The notes under the pieces are model-generated. The model was given only the letters and a program-made list of their open reading frames with translations. It ran no database searches and was not told the DNA's origin. Below, in pieces: positions 49,501 through 62,000 of a stretch of DNA of 64,000 nucleotides; the first letter of the stretch is position 1, and each line of letters begins with the position of its first letter. Both the position numbers and the translations under genes were made by a program. Origin of the DNA: Paramacrobiotus metropolitanus (Eukaryota; Tardigrada; Eutardigrada; Parachela; Macrobiotidae); assembly GCF_019649055.1 (NCBI RefSeq), contig NW_026570309.1, positions 1 to 64,000 on the forward strand, written 5' to 3'.

Positions 49501-52484
49501 TGCAGATTACTTTCCCGTTGGATATTTTCAGTCTTATGCGTTTTTATTCAGTTTACCTTTCCCATGTGACTTGGCCGCAATTTGATATAAGTCATCTAAA
49601 TAAGTAAACATAAATTATATATTAAAAATTATTATAAATATACAGATAAATTATTAAATATAAATTTAAAATTCATATTCAGAATCAATTAAAATTAAAA
49701 AAAAATATATTATTAGCAGAAAGATAAAGTATTTTCACGTTGGATATTAAAAACGCGTTTGCGTTTTTATTCAGTATACCTTCCCACGTAAACTGGCCGC
49801 GAGTTGATATACGTCATCTGTTGTTGCAGGCCTTTGATTATGTCAGCATTCCGATTGTTTACACACAGGTAAGACAAGTGGTGCGAGACAAAAATGGTCA
49901 ACATTAGCGTCTGCAAGTGAACCGCTCTGGCTGATGGCAGGTTGTGACGCTGGCGACGTACATGTACTTTGTGGGATGTCTATTTAGTCGGCAGTTTCTG
50001 GAGCCATCACTCAACTACGAGAATTACTATGTGGATATCTATGTGCCGGTTTTTACCCTTCTCCAGGTAAGGCAATCCTCCAGAATGTGTCACCACGTTT
50101 ATAATCATAAGCCGATAATTGTTACTCCAAACTTATAATTATTGTCTTTTTTTCGTTGCGGCTAATGCAGATGTGTGCCCTGTTTAACTGTTCTTGCATT
50201 CCAAAAATTTGATTAGCGCTCTTTCTTAAAAATTATATATTGTGTATTTAAAAGATATTATTAGAATTGTCTTTTATATATTGAAATTGTATATGTAAAA
50301 GACATGACGTGTCCACCACTGATAGCCGTTATTTCTGTTCCTCTACATTAACATTTTAGCTGACGTTTATGGGCTGATACGTTACGTCCTTCGACGCATT
50401 GGCACTGTCCTGATAAATCAACAGTGGTTCACCAGGTTTACCGAATTTTACAACTTTAATGCTGAACTGGATACCGAATTTAAGTTTGAGTTTCATGACT
50501 TGATCAAATTTTTTGTGAAATAAATTTGAACGAAATCGTAGTGTATGTTGTCAACTGCAGGCAGTTTAATCGGTCGTATGGATTAAGAATCTGAATTTTC
50601 ATCTGCTTAAAAAACGAGCCGTTCATTGTGGGTTTGTTTTTGGTTGGATTTACCGGTACATATACACACACTCATTACGCAGCTCCATTTATTTTGTCCT
50701 GGATTTATGAATCCAGCAAACCACACTATGGTGTGGTTTGCTTTTGTCAAGCTTTATTGCGCCTACATTTTAAGAACTGGGTTACATCGCGTTTGAGTAA
50801 TAAAGTTCTGTTGTTTATTTTAAAAAATGTTTACGAAAATTCATCGCGTAGTAACTGTATGAAAAGTTCGCTGTGCGTTTCCAGTGGCGAGTGTGTTGAA
50901 TGTTCCGACTGTATTGGAATGTGAAAGTGTAGTAGAGTGGCGCATACTAATTTGAATTTCCGTGTTGTAGTAAGTACAGTAATCACTTTGAACACAACAC
51001 ACTCATAGACTACAGATGCGGAATGGTTTTTTCTTGTTATACTATGATACCGTCTGTCTTTTTTTCAGTTCTTTTTCTATGTGGGATGGCTGAAAGTGGC
51101 CGAATCGTTAATTAATCCCTGGGGTGAAGACGATGACGATTTCGAGGTACATTTCCGGTACCTCGTTACGCGGTCTAACAGATTAACGAGAACGTTTATT
51201 ATAGGTTAACTGGTTTATCGACCGCCATATGCAAGTCAGTTATGCCATGGTGGATGACATGTACGTCGATTTTACGCATTTTGTCTCTAGTTAGAATGAA
51301 TAATACGACAATCGTTCTGTGCAGGTACGACAAGTTACCTCCGATGGAAAAAGACAAATACTGGAATGAACGGGATGTGGTGCTCCCGTACACTCTCGCC
51401 GCCATGGAGACGAAGAAAAAATTGGATTTCTCCCATCTCGGCTCCACGATGAACTTGAAGTAAGGGCAGTAAAATAAATTTCAGTGCTTAAAAAATTTTG
51501 TTTGTGGGTTTTTTTGCAGTTTGGTTAATTTAACTGACTTTAGAATTTTTGTTTGGCGTTTTTTTGTGATTTTTTCATGGAAAGGAACCAATTTATTTGT
51601 GGAAAAAGTTTGTTTATTTTAAGATCCAGAATGTTTTTCATATATTTACTAAAATTACTGTTTAAAAAATTCGTTTGCTATTTACATTTTCTAAATACAT
51701 AGTGGATTAGTAATGGTGATGGAATGATTATTTCCCCTTGCACTACTACGATTATGTACGTTGGCTTGTCCTTGGAAGGTTGCCTATGCGCCTGCGAACC
51801 TGTAGTGCTGTGATTGGTTGCCAGGGTGTCCCGTGGTGCCGGCTGATGGGAAGAAGGAGGAACGCTTCCGGAAGATCAGCTCCCCGGCGCGGATGAAGTT
51901 TTTCCAGCCGGATCGGGAGACCATGGCCAAGTTTAATCAACGGTAATTTATTTTGTAGAACCATTTCCTATGTTTTTTAATCTAATTCGTAATTTTATGG
52001 CAAATAAGAATAATTTTGCCGAAATTCAGTTTGCGTTTATTTTCGCCGGTTGGACGAATGTTTTGCCAGTCCTGAAAACAGTTTAATTTGTTTTTTATTT
52101 TAATTTTTTACGGTTGCGTATGCGCGTTTTTCAGCAAATAATTGTGCTTTGCCGAGTTTTATTTTGTTTTTAGTATCTGTTAAACGTCTTCTGGGTTTTT
52201 TTTTATTTTGTGTTTCAAAAGTGAATTTTGTATGTGTTTGCGTACGTGGATTCTCTGGTAAATAATAATGATAAATAAAAATAACAAATAATAATGATGG
52301 TTTTATAGAATTTTTCATGCTTACTTGTAGGTTGCGAACAATCAGTGATAACAGTAATCTGGAAGAAATGGAAGCCGAGAAACCCACGGAAGACGTAACC
52401 GCCATGGACCGCCCGAACAGTGCCCAGAAAACTGACTCCTCCGAACCACTGCTCAGCCCGGATAGCGCCGCCCGGTTGGCTTGA
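46565..52484 (+). CDS. Bestrophin-family anion channel 2
   Basis: In-phase exons: 46565-46743, 47341-47475, 47979-48029, 48174-48233, 48504-48608, 49077-49224, 49830-49868, 49941-50066, 51069-51146, 51205-51260, 51325-51459. These give about 370 residues with [17 protein letters not shown], the neck [35 protein letters not shown] and the clasp GEDDDDFE. The final exon 52331-52484 ([10 protein letters not shown] to stop) is preceded by an exon ending at 51942 that encodes [19 protein letters not shown]; these two join in phase. The junction from 51459 to that exon is unresolved: no convincing acceptor gives the needed phase, so a micro-exon or an alternative site is likely. It has the most finely split central region of the four copies. 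Known role of the family: Ca2+-gated chloride channel in plasma membrane. Confidence 0.85.
49484..49820. repeat. Direct repeat of about 115 bp in bestrophin 2 intron 6
   Basis: Copies at 49484-49597 and 49706-49820 share TATTAGCAGAAAGAT, CGTTGGATATT, GCGTTTTTATTCAGT and GGCCGC..TTGATATA.GTCATCT. The second copy runs straight into the splice acceptor of exon 7 (TTGTTGCAG). The first lacks a usable exon after it. Confidence 0.7.
50715..50742. repeat. Perfect hairpin, 12-bp stem and 4-base loop
   Basis: AGCAAACCACAC, loop TATG, then GTGTGGTTTGCT, within intron 8 of bestrophin 2. Short and strong; no family assignment. Confidence 0.75.
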
Positions 52485-53250
52485 ACCAGGAGAGATAAGT
52501 CTTTTTGTTTTGTACTGTAGATTGTTGGGAGTGTTATTAACTATAACTTTGTAAGCAATAATTTTGTACTGACCCTTTCTATGAAAGATCTGTGTTGCCG
52601 GCAGTAGTTCCTTGTAATTTCTCATCCCCAGTGACCTCATAAGTTTACTTGTGTTATTTTTGGAATTAACCCCCTTTGTTTTGATTTATTTGTTAGATAA
52701 CAGAAATTCAGAGTTATCAGATGATGAAAACGAAAAGATGCGATTCAAAGTTGCGGTGTCAGTGTTTTGCGTCAGTATGACCGATTTCCAGTAAACAAAT
52801 TTTGGAACCAAGTGTAGTGTAAAGGGTTGACAATCTCAATAGAGAAACGGAAAACTGTATTAGTAAGCCAAAATCAAAAATTCTGCGCGATTTAAAATGT
52901 TTTTTGTTGATGTTGAATATCCAAGAATTTCTTGATGAAACAATCTATTTTTGGGAATTTTTTCGTCCATAATGGTTAGCATGCAGCAAAATACGTAAAG
53001 CTTGCATTTTTCAACGCTGCGATTGTAAAACACGTGCGGTTTTTTCAGATGAGGTATTCACCAGATAACAAATTAACAGCTGCAGTTCATAGCCGGGAGT
53101 AAAAAAGTCTGATGGCTTTTATTGTGTTAAATGCCTCGGAGGCTTATTCGCAGTTCTTCTCGGGAAACTGAGAATCATTTGACTTCCATGTACTTGAAAT
53201 AATTTTGTGCATATGAAGTGTCAAGGTAGAATCATGCTAATGAACGCAGG
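52485..53250. other. Spacer between bestrophins 2 and 3
   Basis: It holds the 3' UTR of bestrophin 2 and the promoter region of bestrophin 3. No separate element is recognised. Confidence 0.45.
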
Positions 53251-56200
53251 ATGACGATCTCGTATCAGTTTGATATCCATACCGCATCCTTTGCGGGTTT
53301 CGCGCGGCTGCTTCTGCGATGGAGGGGAAGTGTGTATAAACTTGTCATCAAGGAGACGGTGATGTTTGGGACCTGCTACGCTATCATCAGTATTATATAT
53401 CGAAATGCTCTCAGCGAGCCACAGCGCAGGTAATCTTTTTACAGCGCTGATATTCTAATTAAGCCTGTTAATAACGGCATTTTATAATATGTGTACTGCT
53501 GAATACAGGTAAGCAATTATCACACCTATAATTTCGCGTATTAAATTCACTTTTTCAGTGAAATACTTTGATTACCTTTACGCTGAAACAAAATTCTTTG
53601 CTGCGCCTGGAATGCTTTAAGATTGGTTCTTAAATAAATTAAATACATTTTAAATTCTTAAATAAAATATTCACCGTTTGTAATTTTTTATTGGTCAAGA
53701 CTTAAATAAATTATTCACCGTTTGCTTTTCATGGGTGAACTGCGTTTTCTTTTGCAGTATAACTATTCACCATTTGTAATTTTAGCCGTACCATTCGTGA
53801 AAGTTATGTACTCGTACTTGAATGATCTGAGTCATGTGCTGTCGTGTTTTATTAAATGTTAGCTGCGTTTTCACGCAACTGTACTATAAGTCTTTTAGAA
53901 TGACGTATTGCCGGAAATTGCATTATGCTGTACGTACATATGATCGTTAATTTTGTCAGTTTGCCTTCCAGGTTGGCGAAATACATTTTGTCATTTTGCA
54001 AAGTTGGAGAAAAAAGTTCTAATTAAATTACCTGGTAGTTGTAAGACAGACTGAAAAAGAGCTTGTCAGAAGTTACAGTAACTTAAAGATTATTGAACGG
54101 TCTCGTGAGGGTGGAAATGATAGAAGCAATGAAACCAATACACTAAAATTTTCTCATGGACTGCAACTTAGCATATACAATTTGCTTGCGATGAGCTGCA
54201 TCTGTCTGTATCTGCTATGCAGAATTACGTACAGCAACACTACATTATAATACACGAACACAGTTTGTGTATTGCAAAAAGTGTTGCAGAAAAATGTTTT
54301 TAAATGAGGCACCGAAGAATTCAATGATAAGCAAGAATGCGGCAACAGTATTTAACATAAAGTGTACGAGTATTTGTGGTGTAAACTCTTATTGTTGCAG
54401 GAATTTCGAGAATGTCGCGCGGCATATCGGTGATAACAAGAATCTCATTCCGCTGACCTTTGTTTTGGGCTTCTACGTGCAGTTTGTGGTCAGCCGGTGG
54501 TGGGAGCATTATCTCAACAATCCATGGCCAGATCGGTAACAGCAGCTGGTATATTCCGCTTTATTTCCGCTGTAGTTTTCGTTCAAGTCAATAACTTAAG
54601 TGAATAAATCCGTTATAGCATTCTGTTGACTGTTTCGTAAATTACGCTGTTAATTTTCTCGATTAAGTATTAGAAACTGGCATTCTGTTGCTAGTTTTGG
54701 TGCATTAACAAGCTTCTTGATAAACGCTGATTATGTATCCTGATATCTGAATGATCTTTCGACATGAACGCATAATTTGCATTAAAGAATATTGAATTTG
54801 GTGGTGATGTACGTTCCGGGATTCGATGAGCGGAGCCGCATGATTCGTCGCACAATGGCGCGCTGGTTGTGTCTCAGTGGGATTTTGCTGATTCGCGGTG
54901 TGAGTGTGGTGGCCAAGAAGCGCTTTCCCACCCTGGATCATCTGGTGGAAGTCGGGTTGATGTCCAAGGAGGAGAAAGTCCTCTATGAAAACGTCACGGT
55001 AACTACGCCCACCGGTTATGGCAACCATAGGTGTATTACATTTACGCTAAAAAAGTATAACAACTACCGCGGTTAAATGTCATTTGATTAAAAAAAGCGA
55101 TGGTTCGGTTGGCGTACAGCGATTGATAAAAAATGCAGCAGATAATAAGAAAATTATATAACTATTTGGTAATTTTCGTAGATTCCGTATGCTAAATTCT
55201 GGGTGCCGATGCTGTGGTTCACGGAGCTGCTGAAGGATGCGAAACGGGAGAAATTGCTGGACGATCCCCATGGTGTCCTCATGAAACATTTTCACGAGGA
55301 AATTGCGATGTTGCGTTCGAATCAGTGGAGAATCTGGAGGTGCGGATTTTCTGTTAATACTGTTTAGGTTTATTTGTGGAAAAAGAAACGAATAATTGGA
55401 TATACGCATGGGAGTCCGAAATGAGTAATTCATATTTATGCATAATAACGGGCTGGTTTTCGGGGTTTTGTGGTACAATCGCTAAATCTGCCACATATTT
55501 GCAATTCAATAATACGTTAGTATATGTACTACTAGCTGTAAAAAATAGGTACGATTGACATTACAGATTTCAGATTTCCACACAAATTATGCAAATAAAC
55601 AAAACATGTCCATGTTGCAGTTATGATTGGGTCAGCGTTCCCTTGGTGTATACACAGGTACGTGGCGCGACGTTGTATGCAGATGAAATGCACCTTATCA
55701 CGCTGAAATTCCCGTCAAAAAGATGAAGAACTGTTTAAGGTTTATTGTTATACATACTGTACAATATGTTTTGTTGATCTATGCTTATTTATTTTTCCGA
55801 TCAACGAACGCGCTATTTGACTGATCACCGTATTGGTGTGGCAACGCTGTGGTTCGTATTAACGAGATATTTTGTAGTACAGTGGCGGTTTTAAGTTCTG
55901 TCAGTTCTGCGAGTTGGTTTGACGTAAATTGCCCGTCTGCTAATCTGCTACTGGTTGGTAACAAAGAGTCCCTAAAACATTTCCTGATTTTCAGGCTATA
56001 ACGCTGGCGACGTATACCTACTTTTTGGGTGCGTTATTCTCCCGTCAGTTTCTGGATCCGGGGCAGCAGTATGAGAGCTTCTACGTGGATTTGTATATCC
56101 CCATCTTCGCTCTTCTACAGGTTGGTCGTAGCATACACGGTCTGTGTTTTATTACACATAGAAGTTGAAATACCGGTTTTCATGTGTAGATGTAATTTCA

Positions 56201-57394
56201 GTTTTTCTTCTACATTGGTTGGCTGAAAGTGGCGGAATCGTTGATTAATCCATGGGGCGAAGATGACGACGATTACGAAGTAAGGTCAAATTTTTTTTCA
56301 GTTCTTGATGGCTGCAGATGACAGTGAATTTTGATGTGAATACCTTCTTCCCAAAACGGGATATATTTATTACTGTATTTTAAATCTTCTATTTATCAAT
56401 CTTTATCGTATGTAATGGTCTTTGTGGCAGGTGAACTGGTTTATTGACCGGCATGTTCAAGTTTCTTTTCTCGTTGCCGATGAAAAGTAAGGACACGCAT
56501 GCACGTTTACGTTTGATTTTTACATAAAGAATAAGATTGAAAAAACTTTGAAATTTCTATTTTTGTCGTAGGTTTGGTGTGATGCCGACATTGGTGAAAG
56601 ATGCCAACTGGAATAAGACCTATGTCCAGTTGCCTTACACATCCGCGGCGGATCTGAAGCGGCGTAAAAGTGTCGACAATATCGGCTCGGCATCCCATGC
56701 TGTGTAAGTCGCTCGTCTTTCGCTTGATATTTACAGTACTGAAAACAATGGAAAACAGTTTGGCGATTTTTCCATATTGACTGACAGAATTTCGGCTGCT
56801 GAGAAGGAGATGGTACACTTTCCACCGCTTAGTGTCGACGCTATAGCATTGCCGAAAGGACTCCTGAAATCCCTGAATGTTCAACAGGAAACCATTGTAC
56901 CGTCGTCAATGGAACAACGTCGCTCATCTTTACCGTTTATGCATATCCATCAGCCGGAACCCGTCGTGCACGAGTACGTTGTGCCTAGCCTAGTTTTCTC
57001 CTTGGTTATCCTGCCGTACAAACTATGCACTAGCCCAAGTGCTACAAGAAAAAAACTACATAGCCATGTTGTTGATTAATGCTGATTCCGGTATTAAACC
57101 AGTTCAACATACATTAAAAGTCGATGTTGTACACTTATGTTTGGTGGTTGCAGGCTGGTTATGCAGCGCAGCCACTCGATGCTGGAGCGGAAACCCACCC
57201 ACCAGCGCCTCCTGTCGGAATGCTCCGAACCGGTGTATCCGCCTATCGCGGAGGAAGACCACGTGTCGCCGTGTGTGACCCCCGACAGCACGCTGACGGA
57301 GGATGCCGGGTTGAAGCTGCGCTCGCTGTCCTTTCTGACCAGTAGTGAGGATGACGTGCCTGACCTTTCTGAACGAGACACCCTGTATCGCTGA
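53251..57394 (+). CDS. Bestrophin-family anion channel 3 (512 aa)
   Basis: Eleven exons join in phase: 53251-53429, 54401-54535, 54788-54998, 55182-55339, 55621-55657, 55995-56120, 56202-56279, 56431-56486, 56572-56703, 56788-56973, 57154-57394. Diagnostic segments are [35 protein letters not shown] (neck), [36 protein letters not shown] and the clasp GEDDDDYE, where the usual Phe is Tyr. The cytoplasmic tail (about 360-512) is Ser/Glu-rich and not conserved. Exon boundaries are the same as in bestrophin 4, and the two share [16 protein letters not shown] in exon 2, so they are the youngest pair of the array. The gene is complete with a TGA stop. Confidence 0.93.
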
Positions 57395-59078
57395 TAAACT
57401 GACTCTTGCTACGCTTCTAGTCAGTGTGGACGAAAACCAGCGTACTGAAGTTGCAGCAACTGCGTGGGTGCTTGGAGAATGTTCGTGTGATGCTGAATTT
57501 CGGGAGTGGAACGCAGAGGTGCACTTTTTACGCTTCCGTCTTTTTTACTACGAATAAATAATGAATATTGTTGTACACCGTTTCAGAGTGCGGCTGTGTA
57601 TACTTCTGTGATTAGTGTGTGAGTACCGAATAAAACATGTAAAATCAGCGTAATCGGCAACGTTTTTTAACATTCACCGAAAGTACGTAATTATTATGTA
57701 TATAATATACATATATCCAGTGTATAATCTTGCTCTAACAGAACACTTCTGGTCCCAAATAGTTATTTACTGTGTAATGTGGTCCGTATTGTACGAGTAT
57801 CTCTTACCATTAGTACAAAGTACTTTTTAATAGTAATAGTAGAAAGTACTTTAGCACAAAGTACTTTACAAAGTAGCTTTTGCCACAGCTGTCAGATAAC
57901 GCGTACATACATCGGAAAGACAGATCAATCCGGTAAATAAAACAACAATCCAAAACATTTCGGATGCACTGTTATCAGCGAGTGCATCGAGAAACTCAAT
58001 ATAGTGATAAAGATCACCTGACCAGATTGGTACATGTTGCACAATCGCACATCAACAATTTTAGGCAACATGCATATATATGTATGAGTATTGTACTTTG
58101 CGCATACAGTAAATTTTTTACTAGAAATTGTAAATGTTCTACTAAAACGGACTTCGTATGTGATGAGAAAAATTATATAACACGCTGTGTTTTGCTATTT
58201 GTTTATAGCGGAATACATATTCTCGTGAAAAAAGGGTCCGATCCGTATCATCTAGGCGTAAAATCGCCGCTGCCGTTTTGCGGTAATTATGATACTTTCG
58301 GCAGCACATGCTATAACGGCCCACTTGGAAAGTTGATGACTGTTTATTGACTTCAAGTGGAATTTTTCATATTTGTTTTTTATCTCACAATCCTCGCACC
58401 TGGTTGATTGTTTCTTTGCGGATGTAAAACAGGTTTTTTTGTTCTTAAATGCAAAAAAAATGATAAAAAAATTTTTACCCTGAAGCAATTAATCGACGGT
58501 ATTGCGCCGGCTTTCGTAGATCGCCGCTGGCGACAGTTTATTGCTGCTTCTTGTTTCTGGGTGCTTTTCAGTGAATTTTCCATACTGAAGTATTCTACAG
58601 AAATTTCTGAATAATAATTCAATAATTGTAGTTATTCCTCGATATAATTATAACTTTTTTTGTATCGTTTTATGCCCTTTGTTAGCATCTGCCAAAACAT
58701 GCCGGTTTAATCCCTTTATTGACACCTTTGCATAAATATGGCAACAATTTTTTGCTGCCATATTTGTCCGATTCTGAAGCGTGACGCAGTATTGGAAAGT
58801 GTCTGTTTAAATGGTGATTTCCAGAATTCAAAGGAATGCGCGTGATTGTTATTTGTTAGCATTCATCTGTCATGATTCACATCTTCTGCGATAATCGCGG
58901 CCGGAAAATGTTGGTTTATAATATTTCCTGACAGAACCTCCTTTCTCCATCGAAACTGGATTTCTAGTCTTTTTAATTTATTTTTATCAGAGCGGAATAA
59001 ATACAAGATAATCAAATAAAAAAAATTATACTCACAGGTTTTTATTTCGGGAACCTGTGGATTTTTTTATCGGCCACG
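57395..59078. other. Spacer between bestrophins 3 and 4
   Basis: It includes the AAAGTACTTT cluster listed next and AT-rich sequence. An open frame at 57964-58350 and others here look random. The last 300 bases should contain the bestrophin 4 promoter. Confidence 0.45.
57813..57876. repeat. Cluster of the palindrome AAAGTACTTT
   Basis: Three copies, one of them overlapping a variant, lie within 64 bases. The self-complementary word may be a binding-site cluster or simple repeat downstream of bestrophin 3. Confidence 0.6.
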
Positions 59079-62000
59079 ATGACGATATCGTATCAGTTTA
59101 ATGTGCATACGGCATCCTTTGGTGGTTTCGCCAAATTATTGGGGCGCTGGAAAGGCAGTATCTACAAACTGGTGTTTAAAGAAACCGTCGTTTTCGGATT
59201 ATTATACGCCGTTGTTAGCTTAGTTTACCGGGTGGCGCTCAACGAAGCACAACGAAGGTAAAAACTGCATCTGCCAGCAAATTTACAAAACACTTTATTA
59301 ATGTAGCTATTAAAATAATAATATGCGTTAGGCTTTAGCTGACTATACAGCACTGTGTTTCCTTATGCTGTCCAACACTGTTAAGTGTGTACTGATTTTC
59401 GTAGCACAGCGGCTTTTAAAAATCCAATACAAACTTCGATTTGTGATACTAAGAAATAAGACCCTTAATTGCGCATGCGGCATACAATCTGACTAAATGA
59501 GGAGGCTACGGTCTATGTTAAAAAGCCAGCGAACAGTCTTTTTTGCCCGCTGAGGCTGGTTGATCAATGCAGCCTCTCTGTTGTGACTATAAATAGACTG
59601 AAGACAGCGCATTCCGGTGCTGCCAAAAAGCGCAAGCGGAGTGCTGCCTTGCTGTATCGATCGATCGCGCACATGTGTGTGTGAGTGGGTAAATCCGCTC
59701 GCATTCACTTACACACGTATGAGTGTGGCTCTCTGTGCGCGTACTAGCTGTACAAACCGGTTTTCGCTGTCATCGCTACAACGCATACCCTAAACCCGTA
59801 GCTTCCTTTCTTGCTCGCATTGTACATGTATCCGTACACTGTACAGGTAAATTCATGTGTTTTTAGTTGCTTTTGCTATGTTATTGACCTCACCAATAAT
59901 TAAGTTCTATGTAAGCAATAATTATAAAACCTGCATAAATTTTGATCAATAATGAATGTCCAATTTTCCGATTTTAGTGCGTACTTTTTATTGAGATTAA
60001 CGATCACTTTGCTAGGCTATAATTTAATATTCTAATTTCCGTAAGCGCTTATAATACAGACTGTATCCTTCAAGGTTTCAACATACTATATATAATTTTA
60101 TGGTGTATAAACTCCGATTTGTGCTCGAAGTAGAATTCGGCTTTTTTTGGCAATCGCCATCGTGAATTCGTGATTATATCTTCTGACTACATCGGCTCAT
60201 TGTTGTGTGGAGGGCTGCCAACCAGGGTGACAATTACCGGTATCTCTCCTTTGCGTTTTGCGCACTAGCCCAGGTTTCCGTTAAGAGAGAACAATATTTC
60301 AAACAATAACGTTATGACAACACCTGACAAATTTTCGCTCCTTTTTAATTGCTTACTTTGGCGGTGCAGTCAAAATGTCACATTTTATGAACAGTTGACC
60401 GGCAGCACTTTAATGTCCAGGATTGGAATAACAGACGACAACTAGCTGCAAAGCCGTTTGCATGCTGTTTTTTATACAACACAATTTGTACATTGTATTA
60501 ACTGAAATACCAGAAATCGTAGTAATGGCAGTCATTTAATAGTGGTTGAAATAATTAATAATAATAATAATTTTAATAACAAACGAAAATCTGCTCAATG
60601 TACAGGCAGTCTGTGCATAACTGCAAGCTACTGAAGACACTGTTTTTTTGATTTATTGTTTTTTATACACACGTGACACGTTTACTACACGTGACATGTG
60701 ACATGTTGTTCTGTGTGCAACCGTTCATATTCTATTCAGCACGTATTAGTAGTTTATTTTGCACCATGATAATAATTTGCCAAATCGCAGACAGCACACC
60801 CTAGGACCCTAGGTAAACAATTTTTGATTATTTTTCATGCAGTAAATATATATAAATACACAATCTTTCTAGGGCGATAAATTGCGAACTGCAGTGCAAA
60901 ATGTTTTGATGTAATTATTTTTCCATAGAAGCGATTATGTTCTGATCTCTTTCTCTCTCTGCTCCTGCAATAAAATATGAATTTAGTGCTTCGAATAGAA
61001 CAAGCAGCTGGCCATATATATGCTATATATGAGAACGTATACAAAAATTTTATAATCCGCAGGTCTTTCGAAAATATTGCCCGCCATATTGGTGACAACA
61101 AAAATTTAATTCCGCTGACCTTTGTCCTGGGATTCTATGTGCAGTTCGTGGTTGGCCGATGGTGGGATCAGTATCTCAATTATCCATGGCCTGACAGGTA
61201 ATCAAACAAATACAGTACCCGAGCGAAAACTGAGGTATATGTTACAGTTTACACTACATATTTGTACGGTATAAATATGGCTGTGTTAATAAGTTCACAA
61301 ATATAATTTTGATTACCGTAGAATACTGAATCTAGTCATTCTGCACATCAACGGACTGGACGAACGGAGTCGCATTATACGGCGGACTATGGCACGCTGG
61401 ACGTGCCTGAGTACTATTTTATTAACCCGCGGTGTCAGTATTGTGGCCAAGAAGCGCTTTCCTACGCTGGAACACCTGTGCGAAGTGGGACTTATGACAC
61501 AGGAGGAAGTCGATCTCTACGAACAAGTTAATGTACGTAAAGCTGTAAATGTCTGAATCCAATTTCTGAATAAGTTAAAGGGTACCTGATTTGCAAGGTA
61601 CTGTAGACAAATTAAATAGCAAAGATCTATTCGAAAATAAACAAATCAAATTTTAAAAAATTAACACAACGTGTTTTGCGTGCCGACGCTAAAGCTGACA
61701 CCATACAGGTCGCATATATGTTGTTTGTGTGGAGCAACATAAGAATCCAAACAAGTTTCACTATGACTGTACATACGAGCACAATAGCTTTTGTTAAAGG
61801 TCACTTAGCGCTTGATGCTTTGAAACAACAACAGATATAAATCTCAGTGAACTGTAAGCTCCGCATTCTTGCAGATGATTTTATACAGTGCATAAATCGT
61901 TTTTGGATGTGATTCGCAGATTCCTTATGCTAAATTCTGGGTGCCGATGTTGTGGTTTACGGAGCTGCTGAAAGTGGCCAAAAAAGAAGGCCTGATGGAC

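Noticed and set aside
57964-58350. 128-codon plus-strand open frame after bestrophin 3
   Set aside because: Composition and lack of any conserved motif suggest chance in AT-rich spacer.
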